Below are positions 8,640 to 15,718 of a stretch of 42,909 bases of DNA, piece after piece. A program made the translations under genes and the position numbers. Numbering within the stretch: position 1 is the stretch's first letter; the number at the start of each line of letters is the position of its first letter. Source of the DNA: Lachnospiraceae bacterium (lineage in GTDB: Bacteria; Bacillota; Clostridia; Lachnospirales; Lachnospiraceae); assembly GCA_017526985.1 (NCBI GenBank), contig JAFXQR010000119.1:1-42909 (forward strand), given 5' to 3'. Under the pieces are notes generated by a model. It searched no databases. It saw only the letters and a program-made list of their open reading frames with translations, and had not been told where the DNA came from.

Positions 8640-11147
8640 ATGGCAGAACAGTTTTTGGAAGAGATCTATGAGGATGCAATGATCATCGAACAGATCCGGG
8701 AGTATGTGGAGTATACGCTGTCGGGAAGAGAGCGGGATGCAAGACGGATCTACAATCAGGCAGCACAGGGAATCGAGCGTATCCTGCCGGGGTTGCAGCA
8801 GGAACAGCCGCAACTGGCGGAGCAGATCGTTACGGCAGCGCTTGCGATCCGGGAGCATTTTGCGGATGTGTCCGACGCGGTAGCCATCACCGAGAGCAGG
8901 CTCCTTCCGGCGCTGTTTTCGTATATGCAGTTCTTTACGGGGATCGAAGTGGAAGAGGGACAGTATTGTCTGAAGAGCGCGGACAGCGGTTTTTTGACGA
9001 TACGGGATCTCGAGAGGAATATCACCTTGCACAGCACCTATGACCCGATGTGGGAGGCGTATGGTATCGCCCGTTCGGTTTTTGCGCCGGAAAAAGAATG
9101 CTATCATATCCTGGGGATGGGCCTGGGGTATCTGCCGTATCAGTTGTGGAATCTGTCGGAAGGTGCCGTTCGTCTGGTGATCTATGAAGAGGATCCGGTG
9201 ATGATCGAATATGCAAAGGCATACGGTGTGCTGGAACGGATCGATGACAAATGTGTGGAACTGGTGCATTGTGCGGATCCGGAGAAACTGGCGGAAACCT
9301 TTCTGCAAAATATCGAGACGGAAAAAGATGCGGTAGTCTATATCTCACCGCAGAAGAAGGAAATTTATCGCAGCGTTTGTGACGGCAGAGTTGCAGTGGC
9401 GGCAGCCAATTATGAACTGGATCGCAGTATGCGGTGCCGCACGGCGATCAATATGCGGATGAACAAACAGCATAAGCAGATCAGCTTTGCGCAGATAAAA
9501 GAACGCTTTGGTCAAAAAAACTGGATCGTAGTATCAGCAGGACCTTCGCTGGACGATTCGCTGGAGTTTTTGCGAGAGAGGAAAGGTGAATACGGGATCA
9601 TTGCGGTCAATACCGTGCTGCGCAGACTGTTTCGGGAAGGCATCCGACCGGATTTGGTGGCGGCAGCAGATCAGTATGTGCAGATGCGGGAGCATATTGA
9701 AGGAATCGGCGAGCAGACGGATGGGATACCGCTGGTTGCGGAGCGACGGCTGAACTGGCAGTACCTGCAGCAGTATCGGGGACCGGTCTGCTTCGTGCGA
9801 TCGGAGGATGAGGAGAATGCTTCGGAAGAGGTGTGGAGCTTCAGTGGCAGTGTAGCAGGACTTGCGCTGGAAACGGCAGTAAGACTGGGAGCGAAAAAGG
9901 TTTACCTGGTGGGGCAGGATCTGGCGTATCCGGATGGCAAGACCTATGCGGAAGGTATGCCGTATCACGCCGATGCGGAATCCAGAGGATCGGTATTGGT
10001 TCCGGCAGTGCACGGGGGGATGGTTCCGACCAGTGAGGCATTTTGCTGGTTTCGAATGGGACTGGAAGAACAGATTGCCCGCTATGATCAGGTAGAGTTT
10101 TTTAATCTCTCAAAAAACGGTGCGTTGATCCGCGGCTGTAAAGAACTGCCGGAGGAAAGAAAAGAGCCGGCAGAAGAGCCGGAGTATGATACCTATATCG
10201 TTATCACACCCAAGGATTTTGAACGACTGAAAACGCAGTACGGATGGATGGTAAAAATGCTGCCGGGGGGCAGACTGATCTTTGTAGGCAGCAGCAGAGT
10301 CGGGGAACTGGTGGAAGAACTGGGACTGGGAGAACGCGTCGGTTTTCTGAACGAAGACAGCCTGTTGCCGTTCCGAAGTGTATGGGATGTGCTCAACGAC
10401 CATATGAGCGGTCTGCTGAACGGTGAGGAAGTTCCGCGTCCGGCTGTGGGATGGTATTATCAGCAGTTTTTAAAACTGGAACTGGCGGAGCAATGTAACG
10501 GCGAGTATTACATGACCTGGGACGGAGATACCATTCCGTGCAGACCGGTAAAGATGTTTGCCGAAGATGGCAGGCCGTATCTGGACAATAAGAATGAGTA
10601 TCATGAATTGTATTTTAAGACGATGGAAAAACTCATTCCGGGATTGCACAAAGTAGTGCGTTCCTCGTTTATTTCCGAGCACCTGATGTTTCATGCACCG
10701 ACGGTAAAAGAGCTGAAGGCGGCGATCGCGGCGAACGCGGCGCTGGAAGGAAAGAACTATTGGGAAAAGATACTGCGTGCGATCGATCCGATGGAGATCC
10801 ATCAGAGTGCGTTCAGTGAATTTGAAACTTACGGTACATTTGTAGCACTGCGGGATTCGGGAAGATACAAGATCCGCAACTGGCATTCCTTCCGACTGGG
10901 CGGGGAATTCTTTGATCCCAATACCATTTGCGAAAGAGATTATGTATGGCTGGGGAAAGATTTTGACGCGATCTCTTTTGAAAAAGGACATAGCGTGAAA
11001 GAAGGCAACGGAAATCTGTTTGATAATCCGGAGTACCAGAAAAAAATGTCTGCCAGAAAGATGCTGGAGGTAGCGCAGGAAGGTGCCGGAGGCGGATACA
11101 TCGAGAGTTGGGACGGATCCACGGTAGGAACGGATCCGCTGGCGTAA
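8640..11147 (+). CDS. Motility-associated (Maf/MptE-like, DUF115) protein fused to a DUF6492-like module
   Basis: The best start is ATG at 8640, because GAGGT at 8628-8632 is correctly spaced for it. An upstream GTG at 8631 would overlap that site. The product is about 835 aa. The middle contains a Maf/DUF115 (6-hydroxymethylpterin pyrophosphokinase MptE-like) domain: NWIVVSAGPSLDDSLEFL near 293, IIAVNTVLRRLFREGIRPDLVAAADQ, then a KKVYLVGQDLAYPDG segment. Members of this family in Campylobacter and relatives are motility accessory factors that glycosylate flagellin. The C-terminal 220 residues are a DUF6492-like DxD module (YYMTWDGDTIPCR near 622, later KGHSVKEGNGNLF). It ends with a short low-complexity tail. 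This is the strongest link between the glycosyltransferase block and the flagellins downstream. The fusion order is the reverse of the 5744-7600 protein. Confidence 0.8.
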   Translation: MAEQFLEEIYEDAMIIEQIREYVEYTLSGRERDARRIYNQAAQGIERILPGLQQEQPQLAEQIVTAALAIREHFADVSDAVAITESRLLPALFSYMQFFTGIEVEEGQYCLKSADSGFLTIRDLERNITLHSTYDPMWEAYGIARSVFAPEKECYHILGMGLGYLPYQLWNLSEGAVRLVIYEEDPVMIEYAKAYGVLERIDDKCVELVHCADPEKLAETFLQNIETEKDAVVYISPQKKEIYRSVCDGRVAVAAANYELDRSMRCRTAINMRMNKQHKQISFAQIKERFGQKNWIVVSAGPSLDDSLEFLRERKGEYGIIAVNTVLRRLFREGIRPDLVAAADQYVQMREHIEGIGEQTDGIPLVAERRLNWQYLQQYRGPVCFVRSEDEENASEEVWSFSGSVAGLALETAVRLGAKKVYLVGQDLAYPDGKTYAEGMPYHADAESRGSVLVPAVHGGMVPTSEAFCWFRMGLEEQIARYDQVEFFNLSKNGALIRGCKELPEERKEPAEEPEYDTYIVITPKDFERLKTQYGWMVKMLPGGRLIFVGSSRVGELVEELGLGERVGFLNEDSLLPFRSVWDVLNDHMSGLLNGEEVPRPAVGWYYQQFLKLELAEQCNGEYYMTWDGDTIPCRPVKMFAEDGRPYLDNKNEYHELYFKTMEKLIPGLHKVVRSSFISEHLMFHAPTVKELKAAIAANAALEGKNYWEKILRAIDPMEIHQSAFSEFETYGTFVALRDSGRYKIRNWHSFRLGGEFFDPNTICERDYVWLGKDFDAISFEKGHSVKEGNGNLFDNPEYQKKMSARKMLEVAQEGAGGGYIESWDGSTVGTDPLA

Positions 11148-11162
11148 GAGGGCTGTTGGGTA

Positions 11163-12350
11163 ATGAATATTCTGGTGATGGACTGGCCGGCATTTGGCAG
11201 CGAAACAATGAAACGGACACTTGCGGAACTGGGGCATACCGTGTCGGTATTTGATTTTCCCTATGACAGTCCGGAAGTAAAAAACGGAGAGGATCTTTGC
11301 AGGCGGATCGCAGAACGGATCTTGCAGGATGCTGCGGATATCGTCTTTTCATTCAATTATTTTCCGGTGATCGCAACGGCGGTGTATGCGTGCAGAAAAA
11401 AATATGTTTCCTGGGTGTATGACAGCCCGGCGATCCATCTGTACTCCATGACGGTTTTTTTGGAGACAAATCATATCTTCCATTTTGATTCTCACGAGGC
11501 AGAGCGGATGCAGAGGGAGGGCGTACCGCATGTTTATTATCTGCCGCTGGCGGCCGATACAGAGGCGTATGACCGGATCGTACCGGGTGAGGAACACAAA
11601 AGAAAGTACGCAGCTGAGGTTGCGATGCTGGGCTCGTTATACAGCGAGAAGTATGGCTATTTTGATAAATACACCCGTTTTGACAAATATATCAAGGGAT
11701 TTCTGGATGGCGTAGTGAATGCGCAGGAGCAGATCCATGGCGTGAACTTTTTGGAACAGACGCTGACGCAGGATATCATGGAACGATTGCTCAAGACCGT
11801 TCCTTTGATCGCGGAAAAAGAGGATAGTTACGATACCCCGGCGTGGGTGTTTGCCAATTACTATCTGGCGATGCGGGTGACGGAGCAGGAACGCAGACGG
11901 ATGCTGGAGAAGATGGCGGAGCATTATGATGTGGCGCTGTATACCGGAAGTGATGCGAGCGGCCTGCGGAATGTCAGAAATATGGGCAGTGTGGAATATT
12001 ACCGGGAAGCACCCTACGCCATCAAATGTGCCAAGATCCATCTGAATGTGACACTGCGCAGTATTCAAAAAGGCATTCCTCTGCGGATTCTGGATATCAT
12101 GGGTTGCGGCGGTTTTGTGCTGTCGAACTATCAGGAGGATCTGTGCAGCGAGTTCGTACCGGATGAGGATTTTGTTTATTACGAAAGTATGGAAGATGCG
12201 GTAGAGAAGGCAGGGTATTATCTGGAACATGAGGATGAGCGCCGGCGCATTGCGGAGAACGGTTATCATAAGGTGAAGGAGTATCACAATTTCAAACAGA
12301 AGTGTTGTCAGATCCTGCAGATGATACAGAGTGCAGACGGAATGGTTTGA
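11163..12350 (+). CDS. CgeB-like GT-B glycosyltransferase
   Basis: This 395-aa protein begins MNILVMDWPAFGSETM, typical of the DUF3880/CgeB-like family, and has a GT-B fold. The N-terminal half carries the acceptor Rossmann domain (VFSFNYFPVIATAV, then YVSWVYDSPAIHLYS). The C-terminal half carries the glycosyltransferase 1-type nucleotide-sugar site: VEYYREAPYAIKCAKIHLNVTLRS followed by IPLRILDIMGCGGFVLSNYQ. In spore-formers such proteins decorate spore surfaces, and several homologues lie in flagellar glycosylation islands. A paralogue with the same motifs is at 40960-42138. It sits 15 bases after the Maf-like gene and 11 bases before the next LicD gene. No membrane segment is seen. Confidence 0.83.
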   Translation: MNILVMDWPAFGSETMKRTLAELGHTVSVFDFPYDSPEVKNGEDLCRRIAERILQDAADIVFSFNYFPVIATAVYACRKKYVSWVYDSPAIHLYSMTVFLETNHIFHFDSHEAERMQREGVPHVYYLPLAADTEAYDRIVPGEEHKRKYAAEVAMLGSLYSEKYGYFDKYTRFDKYIKGFLDGVVNAQEQIHGVNFLEQTLTQDIMERLLKTVPLIAEKEDSYDTPAWVFANYYLAMRVTEQERRRMLEKMAEHYDVALYTGSDASGLRNVRNMGSVEYYREAPYAIKCAKIHLNVTLRSIQKGIPLRILDIMGCGGFVLSNYQEDLCSEFVPDEDFVYYESMEDAVEKAGYYLEHEDERRRIAENGYHKVKEYHNFKQKCCQILQMIQSADGMV

Positions 12351-12361
12351 GGCGGAAATAT

Positions 12362-14311
12362 ATGTCGGAGTTTTCGGTAGATGATTTCAGGGATGAAGTG
12401 CGCTGCGGTTTTTATATCCCGACTGCGGTAAAACAGGCATGGGCAGCCGAATTGGAAGTGCTGGCCGAGATCGACAGGATCTGCGAGAAACACGGGATCC
12501 GTTATTTTGCTGACTGGGGAACGATACTCGGGGCGGTGCGTCATGGCGGATTTGTGCCATGGGATGACGATCTGGATGTCTGTATGCTGCGGGATGATTA
12601 TATTCGTTTCCGACAGGTGGCGGATGCGGAACTGCCGCAGGACTATGTGATCCATGACTATGCTCGACAGGAAGATCACTGGCTTTTCCTGGCGCGCGTC
12701 GTGAATCATCAAAAGATCTGCTTTGCACCGGAGTATCTGAATGCACATCACAATTTTCCGTGGCTGGTGGGCGTGGATATCTTTGTAAAAGATTATCTGT
12801 ATGAAGATCCTGTGAAAGAAAAAGAACGGGATGATGAGATCATGCATATCCTGGCAGTTGCGGACGGGATCGTTGCAGGTAGTATAAAAGCAGAGACCGT
12901 TGCGCAGTGGCTGCAGAAGTTTCGTGAGAAGTATGGGTTTCAAATGGATGCGGAATCGGATCCGAGGCAGCAGGGGATCGCGCTTTATCGGCTGGCAGAA
13001 GAGCAGATGGCGCGGGTAGCTCCGGAAGAAACCGATACAATAGGACAGATCTTTCCGTTTATTCTGAAGGGCGGACAGGGACAGCCGAAGAAGTATTATG
13101 AAGATATCCTGCGGATTCCGTTTGAGAATACGACCATCCCGGTGCCGGCGAGTTATGATACGATCCTGCGCAGCCGATACGGTGATTATCTGAAGATCCA
13201 CAAGGTGTGGGGCGGCCATGGTTATCCGTTTTTTGAAGGACAGAAGGCGGAACTGCTATCCCATGCGGATTTTGCTTTCCCGGAATATCGCTTTGACCGC
13301 AGTCTTATGCAGGCGAGGGATGCATCGGCGTGGCACGAGCCGCATCGCAGGAAGGTGCTGTTTTTGGCAGCAGGACCGATGTGGTGGGAAGGACTGGCGG
13401 ACCGGTATCGGCAGGAAAGGGAACAGCCGGATACCGATGTGTTTGTGATCGCGTTGCCGGTGCTGTTTAAGAACTGTTGCGGAGAGATCGCGGCATCCGA
13501 TGCGGAACTGGCATCCGCGGCGCGGGAGAGTGAATATCCGGAAGATCTGATCATGGCGGCATGGTATGATGTTCAGATCGAGAAGGAACTGCCGGATCGC
13601 GTGTATTTCCAGGATGTATATGACGGGGAGAATCCATGCCTTTGCATTCCGCCCATGTTTTATGCATCCTATGTGCGAAACTATACGAAAGAACTGATCC
13701 TGATGCCGCCGTTCTGTGCGGATGATTTCGGACCGCAGGATCGTAATGATGTGTACGGAATGAAACATTATGTGACCTCGCCGGGCGTGGCTTGTGCGGA
13801 CCGGGTGCTGCTGCAGAGCGAGACGATACGACAACGCTATCTGGAAGCGCTCACGGGTTGGGCAGGAGAGGACACACGGGCATATTGGGAGCATAAGCTG
13901 CAGGTACCGGACAGGGAAAAGGAGAAAATCTCTGACCGACAGGCAACAGAAAAAAAGACGATCCTCTTTATGATCGGTGCCAATGAGGCGGCGGAATATA
14001 AAGAACGGGCCGCGGAACTGCTGCAAAAGAAGCTGGATGTTTTGCAGGAAAAGGCAGATACTCTGGATGTTTTGATCAGTCTGTATCCGCCGGAGCCGGA
14101 AGCCTGGGAGCTGTGTCTTAAGGAGGTTGCACAGTCGTTTTTGGCGCAGGTTGAAAAAGCGCTCGACCGGTGCGGCTACTGTGACCTGCGGGAAAACAGT
14201 ACCCGCGAGATCGTATCGGAATGCGATGCCTATTACGGCAGTGCATCCCCTTTGGTTGTCGAATTTGTGCGGGCCGGAAAGCCGGTTATGATCGCAGATT
14301 ATAAATGTTAA
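12362..14311 (+). CDS. LicD phosphotransferase fused to a CDP-glycerol-transferase-like domain (third LicD copy)
   Basis: The frame is open from 12302, but the first 60 bases overlap the previous gene. ATG at 12362, preceded by GGCGG, gives the family-like start MSEFSVDDFRDEVRCGFYIP, so the product is 649 aa. The LicD core is YFADWGTILGAVRHGGFVPW at about 48-67, then DDDLDVCMLRDDYIRF. The C-terminal domain (about 330-649) begins KVLFLAAGPMWWEGLADRYR and contains RVYFQDVYDGENPC, LILMPPF, LISLYPPEPE and AYYGSASPLVVEF, matching the protein at 3446-5728. The position equivalent to IWRPHPS there is altered to SLYPPEP, so the active site of this second domain may differ or be lost. It is the last gene of the glycan block before the flagellins. 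Confidence 0.83.
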   Translation: MSEFSVDDFRDEVRCGFYIPTAVKQAWAAELEVLAEIDRICEKHGIRYFADWGTILGAVRHGGFVPWDDDLDVCMLRDDYIRFRQVADAELPQDYVIHDYARQEDHWLFLARVVNHQKICFAPEYLNAHHNFPWLVGVDIFVKDYLYEDPVKEKERDDEIMHILAVADGIVAGSIKAETVAQWLQKFREKYGFQMDAESDPRQQGIALYRLAEEQMARVAPEETDTIGQIFPFILKGGQGQPKKYYEDILRIPFENTTIPVPASYDTILRSRYGDYLKIHKVWGGHGYPFFEGQKAELLSHADFAFPEYRFDRSLMQARDASAWHEPHRRKVLFLAAGPMWWEGLADRYRQEREQPDTDVFVIALPVLFKNCCGEIAASDAELASAARESEYPEDLIMAAWYDVQIEKELPDRVYFQDVYDGENPCLCIPPMFYASYVRNYTKELILMPPFCADDFGPQDRNDVYGMKHYVTSPGVACADRVLLQSETIRQRYLEALTGWAGEDTRAYWEHKLQVPDREKEKISDRQATEKKTILFMIGANEAAEYKERAAELLQKKLDVLQEKADTLDVLISLYPPEPEAWELCLKEVAQSFLAQVEKALDRCGYCDLRENSTREIVSECDAYYGSASPLVVEFVRAGKPVMIADYKC

Positions 14312-14367
14312 TGAATAATAACATTTTGCCCAAAGCGTATGGGGAATTTTGAACAGTATGCCGAAAG

Positions 14368-14400
14368 CGGGCGGATGTCACGAATCATCATAGCCGCCCG
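14368..14400 (+). terminator. GC-rich hairpin after the glycan operon
   Basis: CGGGCGG at 14368-14374 pairs perfectly with CCGCCCG at 14394-14400 across a 19-base loop. It lies 57 bases after the LicD stop codon. No run of T follows, so it is either a weak or factor-assisted terminator or an RNA-stabilising/regulatory hairpin. The adjoining CCCGGCCGGG (14397-14406) is itself a 10-bp palindrome. Confidence 0.4.
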
Positions 14401-14410
14401 GCCGGGATTG

Positions 14411-14419
14411 TGCTATACT
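14411..14419 (+). promoter_or_regulatory. Extended -10 promoter for the short flagellin gene
   Basis: TGCTATACT is an extended -10 element (TGn plus TATACT), about 165 bases upstream of the flagellin start. No good -35 box is seen 17 bases before it, which is common for extended -10 promoters. A GCCGAAAG sequence at 14360-14367 partly resembles the sigma-D/FliA -10 box, but I see no matching TAAA box 15 bases upstream. Other regulation is therefore possible. Confidence 0.4.
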
Positions 14420-14468
14420 GTAATTGTAGGTACAGTTTGTCGCATACAGGGACTGATCTGATACAGTT

Positions 14469-14546
14469 GTGTTAAGTACTTGCCGTTCCATTGAGGGGAA
14501 GGCGACCGAATGCCGGATGAGGTGTTCATAAGAGATATTTAACACC
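14469..14546 (+). promoter_or_regulatory. Leader with two competing stems before the short flagellin
   Basis: GTGTTAA (14469-14475) and GGTGTT (14521-14526) can each pair perfectly with the same downstream arm, TTAACACC (14539-14546). The two stems exclude each other. The strong ribosome site AGGAGGTGG follows at 14569-14577. This could be a post-transcriptional control element; the role is inference and no known riboswitch class is recognised. Confidence 0.25.
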
Positions 14547-14581
14547 ATTGGGATAGATCCGGGATCAGAGGAGGTGGAAAT

Positions 14582-15355
14582 ATGAGTAGCATTAATAGCA
14601 TAGGACAACCGGGGAGCGACTATCTGTATAGTTCTCTTTCGAGCGGAAGCAGAGTGAACAGGGCTGCCGATGGCGCAGCACAAATGGCCATCAGTCAGGA
14701 GTTTGACCGTCAGAACGGCGGATACGAGGTGGGCACACGCAACCTGCAGGATGCGCGGAATGCGGCCAATATTGCAGACGGCGGCCTGAGCAATGTGGCG
14801 GATTCTCTGCAGCGAATGCGGGAACTGGCAGTACAGGCTGGAAACGGACTGCTGAGCGATGATGACAAGCAGTATATCCAGGCCGAGATCGACCAGCTCA
14901 AAAAGGGTATCAGCGATATGACGGACAAGACCGACTTTAACGGTATCCCGTTGCTTCAGAATGAAGACGGCAAGGTGCTGTTGATCAATTCGGATACCAA
15001 CGGTACGCAGATGGGGCTGAGCCGTCCGGATACCGGATTGGAGGCTCTTGGGATCGCGGATTTTGATGTGACCGGAGACTTTGATATCAGTAAGCTGGAC
15101 AAAGCGCTGGAAGCCATCGGAGGCAGCCGGGCCACCATCGGTGCGGAAACCAATGCCTTTGATGTGGCCATCGATGTGAATGGTGTGAGCAATTACAATA
15201 CCTATGCGGCAAAGAGCACCATGATGGATACGGAATACGGTGACTATGTATCCAAACTCAAGAATCAGGCGGTGCTGGAGACCGTGAATGCCCAGATGCA
15301 AAAGAAGCGCCAGGAAGACGCTGCCAACCGGATGATGGGTATAATGGGGAACTGA
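14582..15355 (+). CDS. Atypical short flagellin-like protein
   Basis: The 257-aa product has a flagellin N-terminal (D0/D1) region: LYSSLSSGSRVNRAADGAAQ near 16-35, followed by NLQDARNAANIADGGLSNVADSLQRMRELAVQAGNG and a heptad-rich helix ending in FNGIPLL. The usual MxIxxN start is replaced by MSSINSIGQPGSDY. The C-terminus (QAVLETVNAQMQKKRQEDAAN, then MMGIMGN) lacks the canonical block with DTDMATEM and a terminal LLQ. It still has an amphipathic helix that could pack in a filament core. A very strong AGGAGGTGG ribosome site precedes ATG at 14582. It may be a minor filament protein, a cap-proximal or junction-type subunit, or a secreted flagellin relative. A terminator follows directly, so it is transcribed alone. 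Confidence 0.8.
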   Translation: MSSINSIGQPGSDYLYSSLSSGSRVNRAADGAAQMAISQEFDRQNGGYEVGTRNLQDARNAANIADGGLSNVADSLQRMRELAVQAGNGLLSDDDKQYIQAEIDQLKKGISDMTDKTDFNGIPLLQNEDGKVLLINSDTNGTQMGLSRPDTGLEALGIADFDVTGDFDISKLDKALEAIGGSRATIGAETNAFDVAIDVNGVSNYNTYAAKSTMMDTEYGDYVSKLKNQAVLETVNAQMQKKRQEDAANRMMGIMGN

Positions 15356-15390
15356 AAATGTGTGAATCCCAATGATAAGAGGAGACGGAT

Positions 15391-15420
15391 CGAGGCTGCA
15401 CTTATGTGCGGCCTCGTTTT
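15391..15420 (+). terminator. Rho-independent terminator after the short flagellin gene
   Basis: An 11-bp stem CGAGGCTGCAC (15391-15401) pairs with GTGCGGCCTCG (15406-15416) with one G-T wobble and a TTAT loop, and TTTT follows. It lies 35 bases after the stop codon. Confidence 0.9.
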
Positions 15421-15434
15421 ACGAGATTTTGCTT

Positions 15435-15477
15435 AAAATCCTGACGCAAAGTATGAAATATGATGCATCAGGATTTT
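15435..15477 (+). repeat. Solo copy of the Rpn-element 3' hairpin
   Basis: AAAATCCTGACGCA (15435-15448) faces TGCATCAGGATTTT (15464-15477). The 15-base loop AAGTATGAAATATGA is the same as in the copy behind the Rpn remnant at 18305, and nearly so at 19885. Here one stem pair (C opposite A) is broken, and no Rpn coding sequence is attached. It may serve as a second terminator for the short flagellin, or be a scar left by an excised element. The following bases to 15610 show no gene. Confidence 0.75.
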
Positions 15478-15616
15478 TTATACTCGCAAACGCAATTATC
15501 CGCCTTTTCCTATTCCGGATATCCGCGCGTTTGCTCGTTATTCGTTTTACCTATTGGCAGTGATTTATGTTACTGCGTATATATTGTTAATATTTCGCGA
15601 AAACACAAGATATACT

Positions 15617-15656
15617 TGATTTTTCGGAGCATAATGCCGAAAGATATGGTATAATA
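15617..15656 (+). promoter_or_regulatory. Promoter of the main flagellin gene
   Basis: TGGTATAAT (15648-15656) is an extended -10 box. TTGATTTTTC (15617-15626) and ATGCC (15635-15639) lie upstream. The same three blocks occur with identical spacing at 18883-18922, which supports a real regulatory module. TGCCGAAAG at 15636-15644 weakly resembles the sigma-D -10 box, so recognition by a flagellar sigma factor cannot be ruled out. The leader to the ATG at 15719 is about 55 bases, with GAGGG as ribosome site. Confidence 0.55.
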
Positions 15657-15718
15657 AATTTATTATGAATTTTTTGGAGTAGTTTTCATTATAACCCGGT
15701 GCCATAGAGGGCGACTGT

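Noticed and set aside
12302-12361. N-terminal extension of the third LicD protein
   Set aside because: It overlaps the end of the CgeB-like gene. ATG at 12362 has a GGCGG site and gives the family-like N-terminus.
14360-14367. GCCGAAAG as a sigma-D -10 box for the short flagellin
   Set aside because: No TAAA-like -35 box lies 14-16 bases upstream (the sequence there is GGGG). The hairpin at 14368-14400 would follow immediately.
15372-15654. Two overlapping short reading frames (63 and 64 codons) between the flagellin genes
   Set aside because: They cover the terminator at 15391-15420 and the Rpn-type hairpin at 15435-15477, lack ribosome sites and encode no recognisable pattern. They are chance frames in a spacer.
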